18,512 nucleotides of DNA from contig JAFLEG010000010.1 in assembly GCA_017302195.1 (NCBI GenBank), forward strand, positions 1 through 18,512, in the 5' to 3' direction. The position numbers and the translations under genes were made by a program. Origin of the DNA: Verrucomicrobiota bacterium (GTDB taxonomy: Bacteria; Verrucomicrobiota; Verrucomicrobiia; Limisphaerales; UBA9464). The notes beneath the pieces were generated by a model. That model worked only from the letters and a program-made list of their open reading frames with translations. It did no database searches and was not told the DNA's origin. Shown in pieces: positions 1 to 7,200 of the stretch. The number at the start of each line of letters is the position of its first letter. Positions within the stretch are counted from its first letter, which is position 1.

Positions 1-275
1 TGGGAGGGTGCCGGGGCGCAATCCCCGGCACCCGACCCGATCCCTGCGGAGTCCGTGTCAGGAACAAGGCGACACCGGTCGGATCCCCTTGGTCCTGGCT
101 CGGCATCCTTTGCGTGTGAGGCATCCCCGGGGGACCACACCTCCCCTGCCGCCAACAACCACGGGATGGACCGGGCGTCCATGGACCGGTGGCCCCTTGC
201 CGGACCGCGGGGTGATGTGCAGGGCCCATGCACCGGCGCATTGACGGTGCCGGGAGAAACGGCAAAGGCTGATCC
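1..275. other. Non-coding leader region with a strong hairpin at its left edge
   Basis: No convincing gene is visible. Positions 6-16 (GGGTGCCGGGG) and 23-33 (CCCCGGCACCC) form a perfect 11-bp inverted repeat around a 6-nt loop. It could end transcription of a gene left of the window, but no T-run follows, so this is only a possibility. The remainder is GC-rich and has no recognisable promoter. TTGACG at 241-246 resembles a -35 box, but it is too close to the next start codon for a partner -10 box to fit. Confidence 0.4.
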
Positions 276-761
276 ATGCGATTTGGAACCCGGGCTTGGA
301 TCGTGTGTCTGCTGGTCGGGTGTGGGTTTGCGCCGATCCTGCACGCTGCGGAGGTGTTCCGGGTGGGCGGCCCCTTCTCACTTCCCCAGGGAACCGACCA
401 GCATGGAAAGGAGCTGGCCTTCAGCAGCAAGGAGTATCGCACGGTGATCTTCGACACCCCCGGCGACAGCGGTGCCGCCGAGCCGCCGAAGGATCCGCAG
501 TGGTTCCAAAACAACCAGGCCCTGATGGTCGTCAACATCAGCGGCTTCTCCGGATTCAAGCGGCGCATCGCCCGGTCACGGATGGAATCCAAGCCGTTCC
601 GGATTCTGGTGATGGAGGATGCCGACCTGGCCGCCCGGTTTCCTCGAAAGGAGGGCACCCTGACGGTGATTCGAGTGGACGAGCAGGGCCTCATCACCGC
701 AATCACCTTCGCGGCGCCCGGCAAGGAGCTGCAGGAGGCCGTCGCCGCTCCGGCGAAGTGA
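276..761 (+). CDS. Small exported thioredoxin-fold-like protein, no CXXC
   Basis: This 161-aa protein has a clear signal peptide (charged start, hydrophobic core about residues 8-20, cleavage near LHA-A at 24-25), so it should be periplasmic. The mature part begins with an SLPQGTDQHGKELAF segment like the entry strand of AhpC/TSA-type thioredoxin folds. It has no CXXC or other Cys pair, so a redox role is unlikely. It resembles a poorly described family of short exported proteins with a DQHGK start and a late LxVIRVD strand; this is recalled, not searched. AAAGG at 264-268 lies 7 nt before the ATG. The gene ends 15 nt before the efflux-channel ATG, so co-transcription is plausible. The molecular function is unknown. 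Confidence 0.75.
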   Translation: MRFGTRAWIVCLLVGCGFAPILHAAEVFRVGGPFSLPQGTDQHGKELAFSSKEYRTVIFDTPGDSGAAEPPKDPQWFQNNQALMVVNISGFSGFKRRIARSRMESKPFRILVMEDADLAARFPRKEGTLTVIRVDEQGLITAITFAAPGKELQEAVAAPAK

Positions 762-764
762 GCC

Positions 765-769
765 AGGGA
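765..769 (+). promoter_or_regulatory. Shine-Dalgarno supporting ATG 777
   Basis: AGGGA lies 7 nt before ATG 777, just after the upstream stop codon. It favours initiation ahead of the repeat modules rather than at the buried signal peptide. That start would put about 80 extra residues before the signal peptide. Confidence 0.45.
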
Positions 770-776
770 CCTGCCG

Positions 777-2570
777 ATGGCTGCCATGGAGCGGAGCACG
801 GATGCCGGTGGGGCGAGGCTCCCGCCGAGCCGTGCGCGTGTGGAGTCGCCACCACGTCATTCGCGGTTGCGCGAACGGCTCGGCGGGAGCCTCGCCCTAC
901 CCACCGTTCTGGGCTTTCCGTTCGCAGGGAGGCATCCCGCGGAAGTTCATCTTCCCCATCCACCAGTCCGTAGGGCTGGCTCGATTTCATCCCTCATCCT
1001 TCATCCTCCATCCTTCAAATCCCTATTTCGGTGCCTTTTGGGCGTGGCCCTGGTCGGAGGCCTCACGTCCTGCAAGGTGGGTCCCAACTATCAGACGCCC
1101 GATGCCGGGCTGGGCCCACAGTGGACCGAGCCGCCGCCGCCGCCCGGGACGCCGGATCCCGCCGCGACCTACTGGTGGCGGGCGCTCAACGATCCGGTGC
1201 TGGACGGCTTGATTGACCGCGCCTACCGCAACAATCCCGGACTCCAGAGTGCCGGGGTGAGCATTCTTCAGGCGCGCGCGCAGTTGAACCAGGCCATCGG
1301 CAATCTGTTTCCCCAGCAGCAGGGACTGTCCGGGGGCATCAACACCTACCGCCTCAATCCGGCCGATTCCTCGCTGCTCCCGGCGGGCATCTCCCCCGAT
1401 CTGACCACGGCGCAAGGTCTTTTCTCCGCCACCTGGGAAATTGATCTGTGGGGCAAATACCGGCGGACCATTGAGTCCGACCGGGCCACGTTCGCCGGCA
1501 CCCTGGCCTCGTTTGACGACGTGCTGGTCACGCTGATCGCGGATGTGGCGTCCACGTATGTCAACGTCCGAACCCTGGAGGAGCGGTTGCGGGTGGCCGA
1601 CCGCAATGTCGAGGCGCAGCGCGAGAGCCTGCGGGTGGCGACCGCCCAGTTCGATGCGGGTGAGACCAGCGAGCTGGATGTCCGGCAGGCCTCCACGGTG
1701 CTGCTCCAGACCACGGCCCAGATTCCCCGGATGCAAAACTCGCTGAACCAGGCGCGATTTGCCCTGGCGGTGCTGGTGGGGGAACCGCCCTCGCAGGCGG
1801 AGGCGCTGGTGCCGGCTCCCGGAAAGATTCCCGAGGCCCCGGAGGGCGTGGCGGCGGGGATCCCCAGGGACCTGCTCCGGCGACGTCCGGATGTCCGGCA
1901 GGCCGGATTTCAGGCGGCCTCGCAATCCGCCCTCATCGGCGTGGCGCGCGCCAGCATGTATCCGGCCCTGTCCCTGTCGGGCACCTTTGGTTTCACCTCG
2001 AACAACGAGGGCAACAACTCGCTCGCCGATCTCTTCCTCTGGCAGAGCCGTGCGGCGCAGGCCGGGGCCTCCATGGTCTGGCCGGTGTTCAACTACGGAC
2101 GCCTGGTCAACCAGGTGCGCGTCCAGGACGCCGTCTTCCAGCAGGCGGTGCTCAACTACCAGAACACCGTGCTCACCGCGCAGCAGGAGGTGGAGAACGG
2201 GCTGTCGGCGCTGCGGACCGAGCGGGAGGCGCTGACCAATCTGGTGTCGGCCGCGGCGGCAGCCCGGCGTTCGTTCGACCTGTCGCTGATCCAGTACAAG
2301 GGCGGCGAGTCGGACTACACCACCGTGCTCAACGCCGAGCAGTCCCAGTTGAGCGTCGAGGACGCCGTGGCCAGCGCCCAGGGCAACGTGGTGCTCAACC
2401 TGATCGCCGTGTACCGGGCCCTGGGCGGGGGCTGGGAGCTGCGCGAGGGACAGGATGTGATTTCCGACGAGGTCAAGGAGGCGATGGCGAAGCGGACGAA
2501 CTGGGGTTCGCTGCTGGAACCGCAGAATCACCTCCCTCCCAGGCCGGTTCATCCCAAGGAAGCACCATGA
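777..2570 (+). CDS. RND efflux outer-membrane channel lipoprotein (NodT/OprM type)
   Basis: This is the TolC-like outer-membrane channel of a tripartite efflux pump. A lipobox LTSC with the lipidation cysteine at codon 99 (1071-1073) is followed by KVGPNYQTP, the hallmark start of NodT-family lipoproteins. The mature part is 499 aa, normal for the family, with two outer-membrane efflux repeats rich in helical segments (roughly codons 165-340 and 375-565). The start is the problem. ATG 777 has AGGGA at 765-769 with 7-nt spacing, yet codons 1-78 are repeat-derived and the signal peptide (KSLFRCLLGVALVGGLTSC) lies inside the frame. No ATG, and no GTG or TTG at a useful distance, lies just before the signal peptide. 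The end overlaps the adaptor start as ATGA. Family assignment is firm; the true N-terminus is uncertain. Confidence 0.93.
   Translation: MAAMERSTDAGGARLPPSRARVESPPRHSRLRERLGGSLALPTVLGFPFAGRHPAEVHLPHPPVRRAGSISSLILHPPSFKSLFRCLLGVALVGGLTSCKVGPNYQTPDAGLGPQWTEPPPPPGTPDPAATYWWRALNDPVLDGLIDRAYRNNPGLQSAGVSILQARAQLNQAIGNLFPQQQGLSGGINTYRLNPADSSLLPAGISPDLTTAQGLFSATWEIDLWGKYRRTIESDRATFAGTLASFDDVLVTLIADVASTYVNVRTLEERLRVADRNVEAQRESLRVATAQFDAGETSELDVRQASTVLLQTTAQIPRMQNSLNQARFALAVLVGEPPSQAEALVPAPGKIPEAPEGVAAGIPRDLLRRRPDVRQAGFQAASQSALIGVARASMYPALSLSGTFGFTSNNEGNNSLADLFLWQSRAAQAGASMVWPVFNYGRLVNQVRVQDAVFQQAVLNYQNTVLTAQQEVENGLSALRTEREALTNLVSAAAAARRSFDLSLIQYKGGESDYTTVLNAEQSQLSVEDAVASAQGNVVLNLIAVYRALGGGWELREGQDVISDEVKEAMAKRTNWGSLLEPQNHLPPRPVHPKEAP
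807..901. repeat. Long inverted repeat (26-bp arms) inside the channel gene's 5' end
   Basis: The left arm 807-832 and right arm 876-901 are reverse complements with one mismatch, separated by 43 nt. The core of the left arm is GGGGCGAGGCTCCCGCC. As RNA or cruciform DNA this would be a very stable hairpin. The same core recurs at 2615-2632 and, inverted, at 2857-2875. That makes it a dispersed module of the REP/BIME kind rather than a gene-specific structure. There are no transposase-type terminal features, so any mobilisation would need a partner elsewhere. Confidence 0.85.
986..1013 (+). repeat. TTCATCC heptamer tandem tract A
   Basis: Four 7-bp units in exact register: TTCATCC, CTCATCC, TTCATCC, TCCATCC. 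A degenerate TTCAAAT follows and runs straight into the signal-peptide codons of the efflux channel. In frame the tract reads as an SSLILHPPS-like peptide. The flank GATTTCATCC is shared with the tract at 2890-2917. Confidence 0.9.
2556..2560 (+). promoter_or_regulatory. Shine-Dalgarno of the adaptor gene
   Basis: AAGGA lies 6 nt before ATG 2567. That ATG overlaps the TGA of the channel gene as ATGA, a classic translational-coupling arrangement. This is the strongest evidence that initiation at 2567 is, or was, the natural start. Confidence 0.7.
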
Positions 2571-3988
2571 CTCAACCGATCCGTGGCCATGCGGGCAGGA
2601 CGAGGCCCAAACCCGGTGGGGCGAGGCTCCCGGTGAATCCGTGTGGAGTCACCCCCACATCTGTTCGTCCAGGACACGCAGGCCAGAAGTCGCCGCTGGC
2701 CTTGGAGTGCGGCGGTGAAGCACAGCGAAGACGCCGCTTTCCCGCCGCGCGCCAATCACGAACCGGGCGTTCATTCTCTTCCCCGCGCGGCGTCCGCGTC
2801 CCACGCCAAAGCGGTGGCAAGCCACCGCAGTCCCAAGATGGGCATCTCCTCCGTTCGGCGGAGCCTCGCCCCGCCGAGGCCTTCCTGATTTCATCCCTCA
2901 TCCCTCATCCTTCATCCCTTTTTCTGTGCCTGCTGCTGGCGGTGGTCGGATGCCGCCGCGCGGAATCCCCGGCTCCCCCGCCGCCGCCCACCGTGGTGGT
3001 TCAGCATCCGGTGTCGCGTCCGGTCGCGGAGACACTGGACCTCACCGGTACGGTGGCTGCCTCCCGCAGCGTCAATCTGGTGGCCCGGGTCTCGGGCAAC
3101 CTGGAGTCGGTGGATTTCAAGGATGGTGCCTTCGTGGAGGAGGGGCAGCGTCTCTTCGTGATCGAGCCGGAGCCCTACCGGCAGCAGGTCGCGCTCAACG
3201 AGGCGGCGCTGGTCCAGGCCGAATCGGAGTATGAACGGCAACTGGACCTGATCCGGCAGAACGCCACCTCGAAGGCCAATGTGGAGAAGTGGCTCAGCTC
3301 CCGGGATCAGGCCCGGGCGCAGGTGGCCCTGGCGAAGATCAACCTGGGCTACACCGAGGTGAAGGCGCCGTTCTCGGGACGCATCGGGCGCCGTCAGGTG
3401 GACCCCGGCAACCTGGTCGGTGCCGGCGGCGCCACCCCGTTGGCCACGCTGGAGCAGTTGATGCCGATCTACATCAACTTCAGCCTGAACGAGCGCGACG
3501 CGCTGCAGTTGCGGGACGAGATGCGGCGCCTCGGCATGGAGCTCAAGGCCGGGGTCGGCTCCGCGCCGGTGCTGGCCGGACTCAACAACGAGTCCGGATA
3601 CCCCCACCGCGGCGTGCTGGATTTCGCCGACAACGAGGTGAGCAGCGCCACGGGCACCCTCAGCCTGCGGGCGGTGTTTCCCAATCAGGACCGGACGCTG
3701 TTCCCCGGACTCTTTGCCCGGGTGCGCATCCCGCTGGGCGATCCGAAGCCCCTGCTGGTGGTTCCTGCGGAGGCCTTGGGAAATGATCCGCTGGGGGATT
3801 ATGTCCTGGTGGTGGGTGCCGATGGCCACGTGGCCCGGCGTTCGGTGGTGCGGGGGCCGTTGACCCCCGACGGCTGCGCCATCCGCAGCGGCCTGGAGGC
3901 TTCCGACCGGGTGGTCGTCCAGGGCCTGCTCAACGCGCGTCCGGGCGATGCCGTCACCGTCCAGGAGGCCCCGGCGCAGGGAAAATAG
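2567..3988 (+). CDS. RND efflux periplasmic adaptor (membrane fusion) lipoprotein
   Basis: This is the periplasmic adaptor linking an RND pump to its outer-membrane channel. A lipobox AVVGC (Cys at codon 129) is followed by a Pro-rich linker. Next come the lipoyl half with VARVSGNLESVDFKDGAFV (about 170-195), a helical hairpin (about 203-260), the returning lipoyl half with VKAPFSGRIGRR (265-276), then beta-barrel and membrane-proximal domains. The mature part is 345 aa, a little short for the family. ATG 2567 has a good Shine-Dalgarno and an ATGA overlap with the channel gene. However, codons 5-115 are repeat-derived sequence, so the signal peptide is buried about 110 residues in. A working protein needs a later non-standard start, or tolerance of the extension. 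It acts with the flanking channel and pump genes. Confidence 0.93.
   Translation: MTQPIRGHAGRTRPKPGGARLPVNPCGVTPTSVRPGHAGQKSPLALECGGEAQRRRRFPAARQSRTGRSFSSPRGVRVPRQSGGKPPQSQDGHLLRSAEPRPAEAFLISSLIPHPSSLFLCLLLAVVGCRRAESPAPPPPPTVVVQHPVSRPVAETLDLTGTVAASRSVNLVARVSGNLESVDFKDGAFVEEGQRLFVIEPEPYRQQVALNEAALVQAESEYERQLDLIRQNATSKANVEKWLSSRDQARAQVALAKINLGYTEVKAPFSGRIGRRQVDPGNLVGAGGATPLATLEQLMPIYINFSLNERDALQLRDEMRRLGMELKAGVGSAPVLAGLNNESGYPHRGVLDFADNEVSSATGTLSLRAVFPNQDRTLFPGLFARVRIPLGDPKPLLVVPAEALGNDPLGDYVLVVGADGHVARRSVVRGPLTPDGCAIRSGLEASDRVVVQGLLNARPGDAVTVQEAPAQGK
2615..2875. repeat. Composite repeat block inside the adaptor gene's 5' end
   Basis: Outer arms at 2615-2630 and 2860-2875 are inverted copies of the GGGGCGAGGCTCC core (15 of 16 match) and match the arms at 807-901. 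About 230 nt sits between them here, against 43 nt there. The interior holds further modules: GCGGCG/CGCCGC arms at 2709-2714 and 2732-2737, and a perfect hairpin GCGGTGGC-AA-GCCACCGC at 2811-2828. This looks like a hairpin module split by insertion of other modules. The whole block stays open in the adaptor frame. Confidence 0.7.
2890..2917 (+). repeat. TTCATCC heptamer tandem tract B
   Basis: Four 7-bp units in register: TTCATCC, CTCATCC, CTCATCC, TTCATCC. It is followed directly by the hydrophobic codons of the adaptor signal peptide. The position relative to the signal peptide matches tract A in the channel gene. Confidence 0.9.
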
Positions 3989-3995
3989 ACAGGGC

Positions 3996-4053
3996 CTCGC
4001 GAAGCTCGTTCCTCCCGGCGGCCACTTCATCCTTCATCGTTCATCCTTCCCCC
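3996..4053 (+). repeat. Leader module plus heptamer tract C before the first pump gene
   Basis: CGCGAAGCTCGT at 3998-4009 begins a block matching 7399-7435 upstream of the second pump gene. It leads into heptamers TTCATCC, TTCATCG, TTCATCC at 4026-4046 and then TTCCCCC, which ends exactly at the GTG start. The last 28 nt are pyrimidine-rich and contain no Shine-Dalgarno. Confidence 0.8.
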
Positions 4054-7000
4054 GTGGCCCGCTTCTTCATTGAGCGTCCGGTGCTCGCGAACGTGATCGC
4101 GTTCGTGGTGATGCTGCTGGGCGCCGTGGCGCTGCGGGTGCTGCCGGTGTCGGAGTTTCCGCCCATCACCCCCCCGACGGTCCAGGTGACCACCACCTAT
4201 CCCGGCGCCAGCGCCCGCACCCTGGTGGAGACGGTGGCGCTGCCGCTGGAGCAGCAGGTCAACGGGGTGGAGGGGATGCTGTATCTGCAGTCCAACTCCA
4301 CCTCCGACGGCCGCTATACGTTGACCGTCACCTTCGAGGTGGGCACCGACCTCGATTTCGCCCAGGTGCTGGTGCAGAACCGCGTGTCGGCCGCGCTGGC
4401 CCAGTTGCCGGCGGCGGTGCAGCAGCAGGGCGTGGTCACCAAGAAGCGGGAAACCTCCCCGCTGCAGATCCTCACCCTGACGTCGCCGGACCGCCGCTAC
4501 GACGCGCTGTTCCTCGCCAATTTCGGAACGCTGCAGCTCCGGGATCCGCTGGCCCGCCTGCCCGGGGTGGGCGACGTGGTGGTGTTTGGCATCGGGGAAT
4601 ACAGCATGCGGGTGTGGCTGGATCCGGAACTGATGCGCCAGCGCTCGCTGGTGCCTCAGGATGTCATCAACGCCCTGCAGCAGCAGAATGCCAATGTGGC
4701 GGCCGGACAGATCGGCATGCCGCCCACTCCCGGAGGGCAGGCGTTCCAACTCACCGCCAATGTGCCGGGCGCGCTGTCGGACGCGGAGGCCTTCGGTGAG
4801 ATCATCCTGAAGACCGGCAGCGGGCCGGAGAGTCCGCTGACCCGGCTGCGCGACGTCGCCCGGGTGGAGCTGGGGGCACGCAGCTACAGCCAGGTGTTCA
4901 AGGTGGACGGACAACCGGCCGGAGGCATCGCGATCTACCAGTTGCCCGGCGCCAATGCGCTGGAGACAGCCCGGGGCGTCCAGGAACTGCTCGACCGCCT
5001 GCGTCCGGGATTTCCGGAGGGCCTGAGGTGTGATGTGCCCTTCGACACCACCCGCTTTGTCCGCCAGTCGGTGCGGGAGGTGTACCAGACGCTGTTCGAG
5101 GCCGGGGTGCTGGTGCTGCTGGTGATCGTGGTCTTCCTGCAAAGCACCCGTGCCACGCTGGTGCCCGCCACCACGGTGCCGGTGACGCTCATCGGCGCCT
5201 TTGCGGCGATGTCGGTGTTGGGATTCAGCATCAACCTGCTCACGCTGTTTGCGGTGGTGCTTGCCATCGGCATCGTGGTGGACGATGCCATCGTGGTGGT
5301 GGAGGGGGTGTCGCAGCAGGTCGAGTCGGGCCGCACTCCCCGGGAGGCGAGCATTGTCGCCATGCGGGCGCTCATCGGTCCCATCGTTGGGATCACCCTG
5401 GTCCTCATGGCGGTGTTTCTGCCGCCGGCCTTCATGCCCGGCATCACCGGACAAATGTACCGCCAGTTCGCCCTGGTGATCGCCGCAACGGCCCTCATCA
5501 GCGCGGTGAACGCCGTCACCCTGAAACCCACGCAGTGCGCCCTCTGGCTGCGTCCGGTGGATCGTACCCGTCCCAAGGCGCTCTTCTTCCGCGCCTTCAA
5601 CGGGCTCTATGCCCGGGTCGAGACGGCGTATCTGCGTGTGGTGTCCGCACTGGTGCGGCGCAGCGGTGTGGTGGTCGTGCTGTCCCTGGGCGGGGTGGGG
5701 TTGGCGGTCTGGGGTTTGACCCGCATTCCCACCGGGTTCCTGCCCGAGGAGGACCAGGGCTATCTGCTGGTGGCCGTCCAGGTTCCGGATGGCGCCTCCC
5801 TGGAGCGGACCGAGCGGCTGCTCGATGCGGTGGCGTCCGCGGGGAAGGCGACCCCCGGGGTGGAGCGCGCCATCGCCATCGGCACCGGCGGGCCGTCGCC
5901 GTTGGACGGCGATGTCTCCCTCGCCAATGCCGGCGTGGTGTATCTGATGCTGCAGGAGTGGGAGGCGCGGGGTCCGGGGCGCGGCCTGCCGGAACTCATC
6001 GCCGACCTGGAGGAGCGTCTCCGGGCGATTCCGGAAGCCGGCACCCGGGTGCTGGTGCCGCCACCCATCCAGGGCCTGGGCGCGTCGAGCGGATTCCAAC
6101 TGCAGATCGAGCTGACCGATGGACGTGCGGACTACGCGGCACTGCAGCAGGTCACTGACACGGTCGTCCGCGAGGCGGCCAGGGACCCGGCCCTGCGGGA
6201 GGTCTTCAGCGCCTTCCGCGCCTCGGTGCCCCAGGTCTCGCTCCAGGTGGACCGCACCCGCACCGCCACCCGCAATGTGAATGTCGGGGATGTCGATGCC
6301 GCGCTGCAATCTTACCTCGGTTCCACATTCGTGAACCTGTTCACCCGGTTCGGACACAACTACATGGTCTATGTGCAGGCGGATCCCCGGTCGCGGGCGG
6401 CTCCGGAGGACATCCGGAACATGGACGTGCGGAGCGCGTCCGGGGACATGGTGCCGATCGGGGCCCTGGCGGAGATCCAACCGGCGTGGGGGCCGGACGT
6501 CATCTCGCTCTACAACCTGTATCCCTCGGCCACCGTCAATGGCCGGGCGGCACCCGGGTTCAGTTCGGGACAGGCCCTGGAGGCCCTGGAGGCGATTGCC
6601 CGCCGCACTCTGCCGCCCGGGATGCAATTCGAATGGACGGGGCTCGCCTATCAGGAGCGCCTGGTGGGCAGTTCCGCCTACGGACTTTTCGGGATCGCGC
6701 TGCTGCTGGTCTTCTTCGTGCTCGCGGGCCAGTACGAAAGCTGGATCACACCGCTCGCCGTCCTGCTGGGTGTGCCGCTGGCCCTGGTCGGTACGGTGCT
6801 CGCGCTGTCGGTCCTGGGAATGGACAACAACCTGTACGTGCAGATCGGTCTGGTGCTGCTCATCGCCCTCGCCGCCAAGAACGCGATCCTCATCGTGGAG
6901 CAGGCCCGCGAGGGGCGGGCGGCGGGAATGGATCTGCTGGCGGCCACGGTGGAGGCGTCACGGGTGCGGCTGCGTCCGATCCTGATGACCTCGCTCACCT

Positions 7001-7200
7001 TCATCCTCGGCGTGCTCCCGCTGGTCTTCGCGACCGGCGCCGGGGCCGGGGCCCGGCGTTCGCTCGGAGTCGCGGTGGCCAGCGGCATGCTGGCGTCCAC
7101 CGGGCTCGCCGTGCTCTGCGTCCCGGCGTTCTTCGTGGTGCTGCAGCGGTGGGCGGAGCGGGGGGCGAGGCCCGGCGTGCCGGGGAAGGGAAGGGGATGA
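4054..7200 (+). CDS. RND multidrug efflux permease, HAE1/AcrB type (first copy)
   Basis: This 1048-aa inner-membrane proton/drug antiporter is full length for the family. It begins ARFFIERPVLANVIAF, the standard AcrB-type start, which fixes GTG 4054 as the initiation codon. TM1 is at about 9-28, followed by the first porter loop, TM2-6, the second porter loop from about 560 to 870, and TM8-12. Proton-relay residues are present: D410 and D411 in GIVVDDAIVVVE (TM4), K942 in AAKNAILIVE (TM10), and R972 and T979 in RLRPILMTS. It lies 65 nt after the adaptor gene and has no Shine-Dalgarno. The substrate cannot be read from sequence. It is about as similar to the next gene along its length as recent paralogues are, suggesting tandem duplication. 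Confidence 0.96.
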   Translation: MARFFIERPVLANVIAFVVMLLGAVALRVLPVSEFPPITPPTVQVTTTYPGASARTLVETVALPLEQQVNGVEGMLYLQSNSTSDGRYTLTVTFEVGTDLDFAQVLVQNRVSAALAQLPAAVQQQGVVTKKRETSPLQILTLTSPDRRYDALFLANFGTLQLRDPLARLPGVGDVVVFGIGEYSMRVWLDPELMRQRSLVPQDVINALQQQNANVAAGQIGMPPTPGGQAFQLTANVPGALSDAEAFGEIILKTGSGPESPLTRLRDVARVELGARSYSQVFKVDGQPAGGIAIYQLPGANALETARGVQELLDRLRPGFPEGLRCDVPFDTTRFVRQSVREVYQTLFEAGVLVLLVIVVFLQSTRATLVPATTVPVTLIGAFAAMSVLGFSINLLTLFAVVLAIGIVVDDAIVVVEGVSQQVESGRTPREASIVAMRALIGPIVGITLVLMAVFLPPAFMPGITGQMYRQFALVIAATALISAVNAVTLKPTQCALWLRPVDRTRPKALFFRAFNGLYARVETAYLRVVSALVRRSGVVVVLSLGGVGLAVWGLTRIPTGFLPEEDQGYLLVAVQVPDGASLERTERLLDAVASAGKATPGVERAIAIGTGGPSPLDGDVSLANAGVVYLMLQEWEARGPGRGLPELIADLEERLRAIPEAGTRVLVPPPIQGLGASSGFQLQIELTDGRADYAALQQVTDTVVREAARDPALREVFSAFRASVPQVSLQVDRTRTATRNVNVGDVDAALQSYLGSTFVNLFTRFGHNYMVYVQADPRSRAAPEDIRNMDVRSASGDMVPIGALAEIQPAWGPDVISLYNLYPSATVNGRAAPGFSSGQALEALEAIARRTLPPGMQFEWTGLAYQERLVGSSAYGLFGIALLLVFFVLAGQYESWITPLAVLLGVPLALVGTVLALSVLGMDNNLYVQIGLVLLIALAAKNAILIVEQAREGRAAGMDLLAATVEASRVRLRPILMTSLTFILGVLPLVFATGAGAGARRSLGVAVASGMLASTGLAVLCVPAFFVVLQRWAERGARPGVPGKGRG

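Noticed and set aside
241..275. TTGACG considered as a promoter for the first gene
   Set aside because: No -10 box fits at 16-18 nt spacing before the ATG at 276.
1..447. Open frames 8-244, 55-447 and 58-381
   Set aside because: They have unconserved-looking Pro/Arg-rich composition with no domain and no ribosome site, and they overlap the better-supported exported protein gene or its leader.
986..4046. Heptamer tracts considered as a CRISPR array
   Set aside because: The units are 7 bp without spacers, and no cas genes are present.
4027..6627. 866-codon open frame antisense to the first pump
   Set aside because: It is His/Gly/Arg-rich with no recognisable domain and mirrors the pump's codon pattern; long antisense frames are expected at this GC content. 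The same applies to frames at 1023-2552, 7452-9278, 9321-10658 and 12539-13549 on the minus strand.
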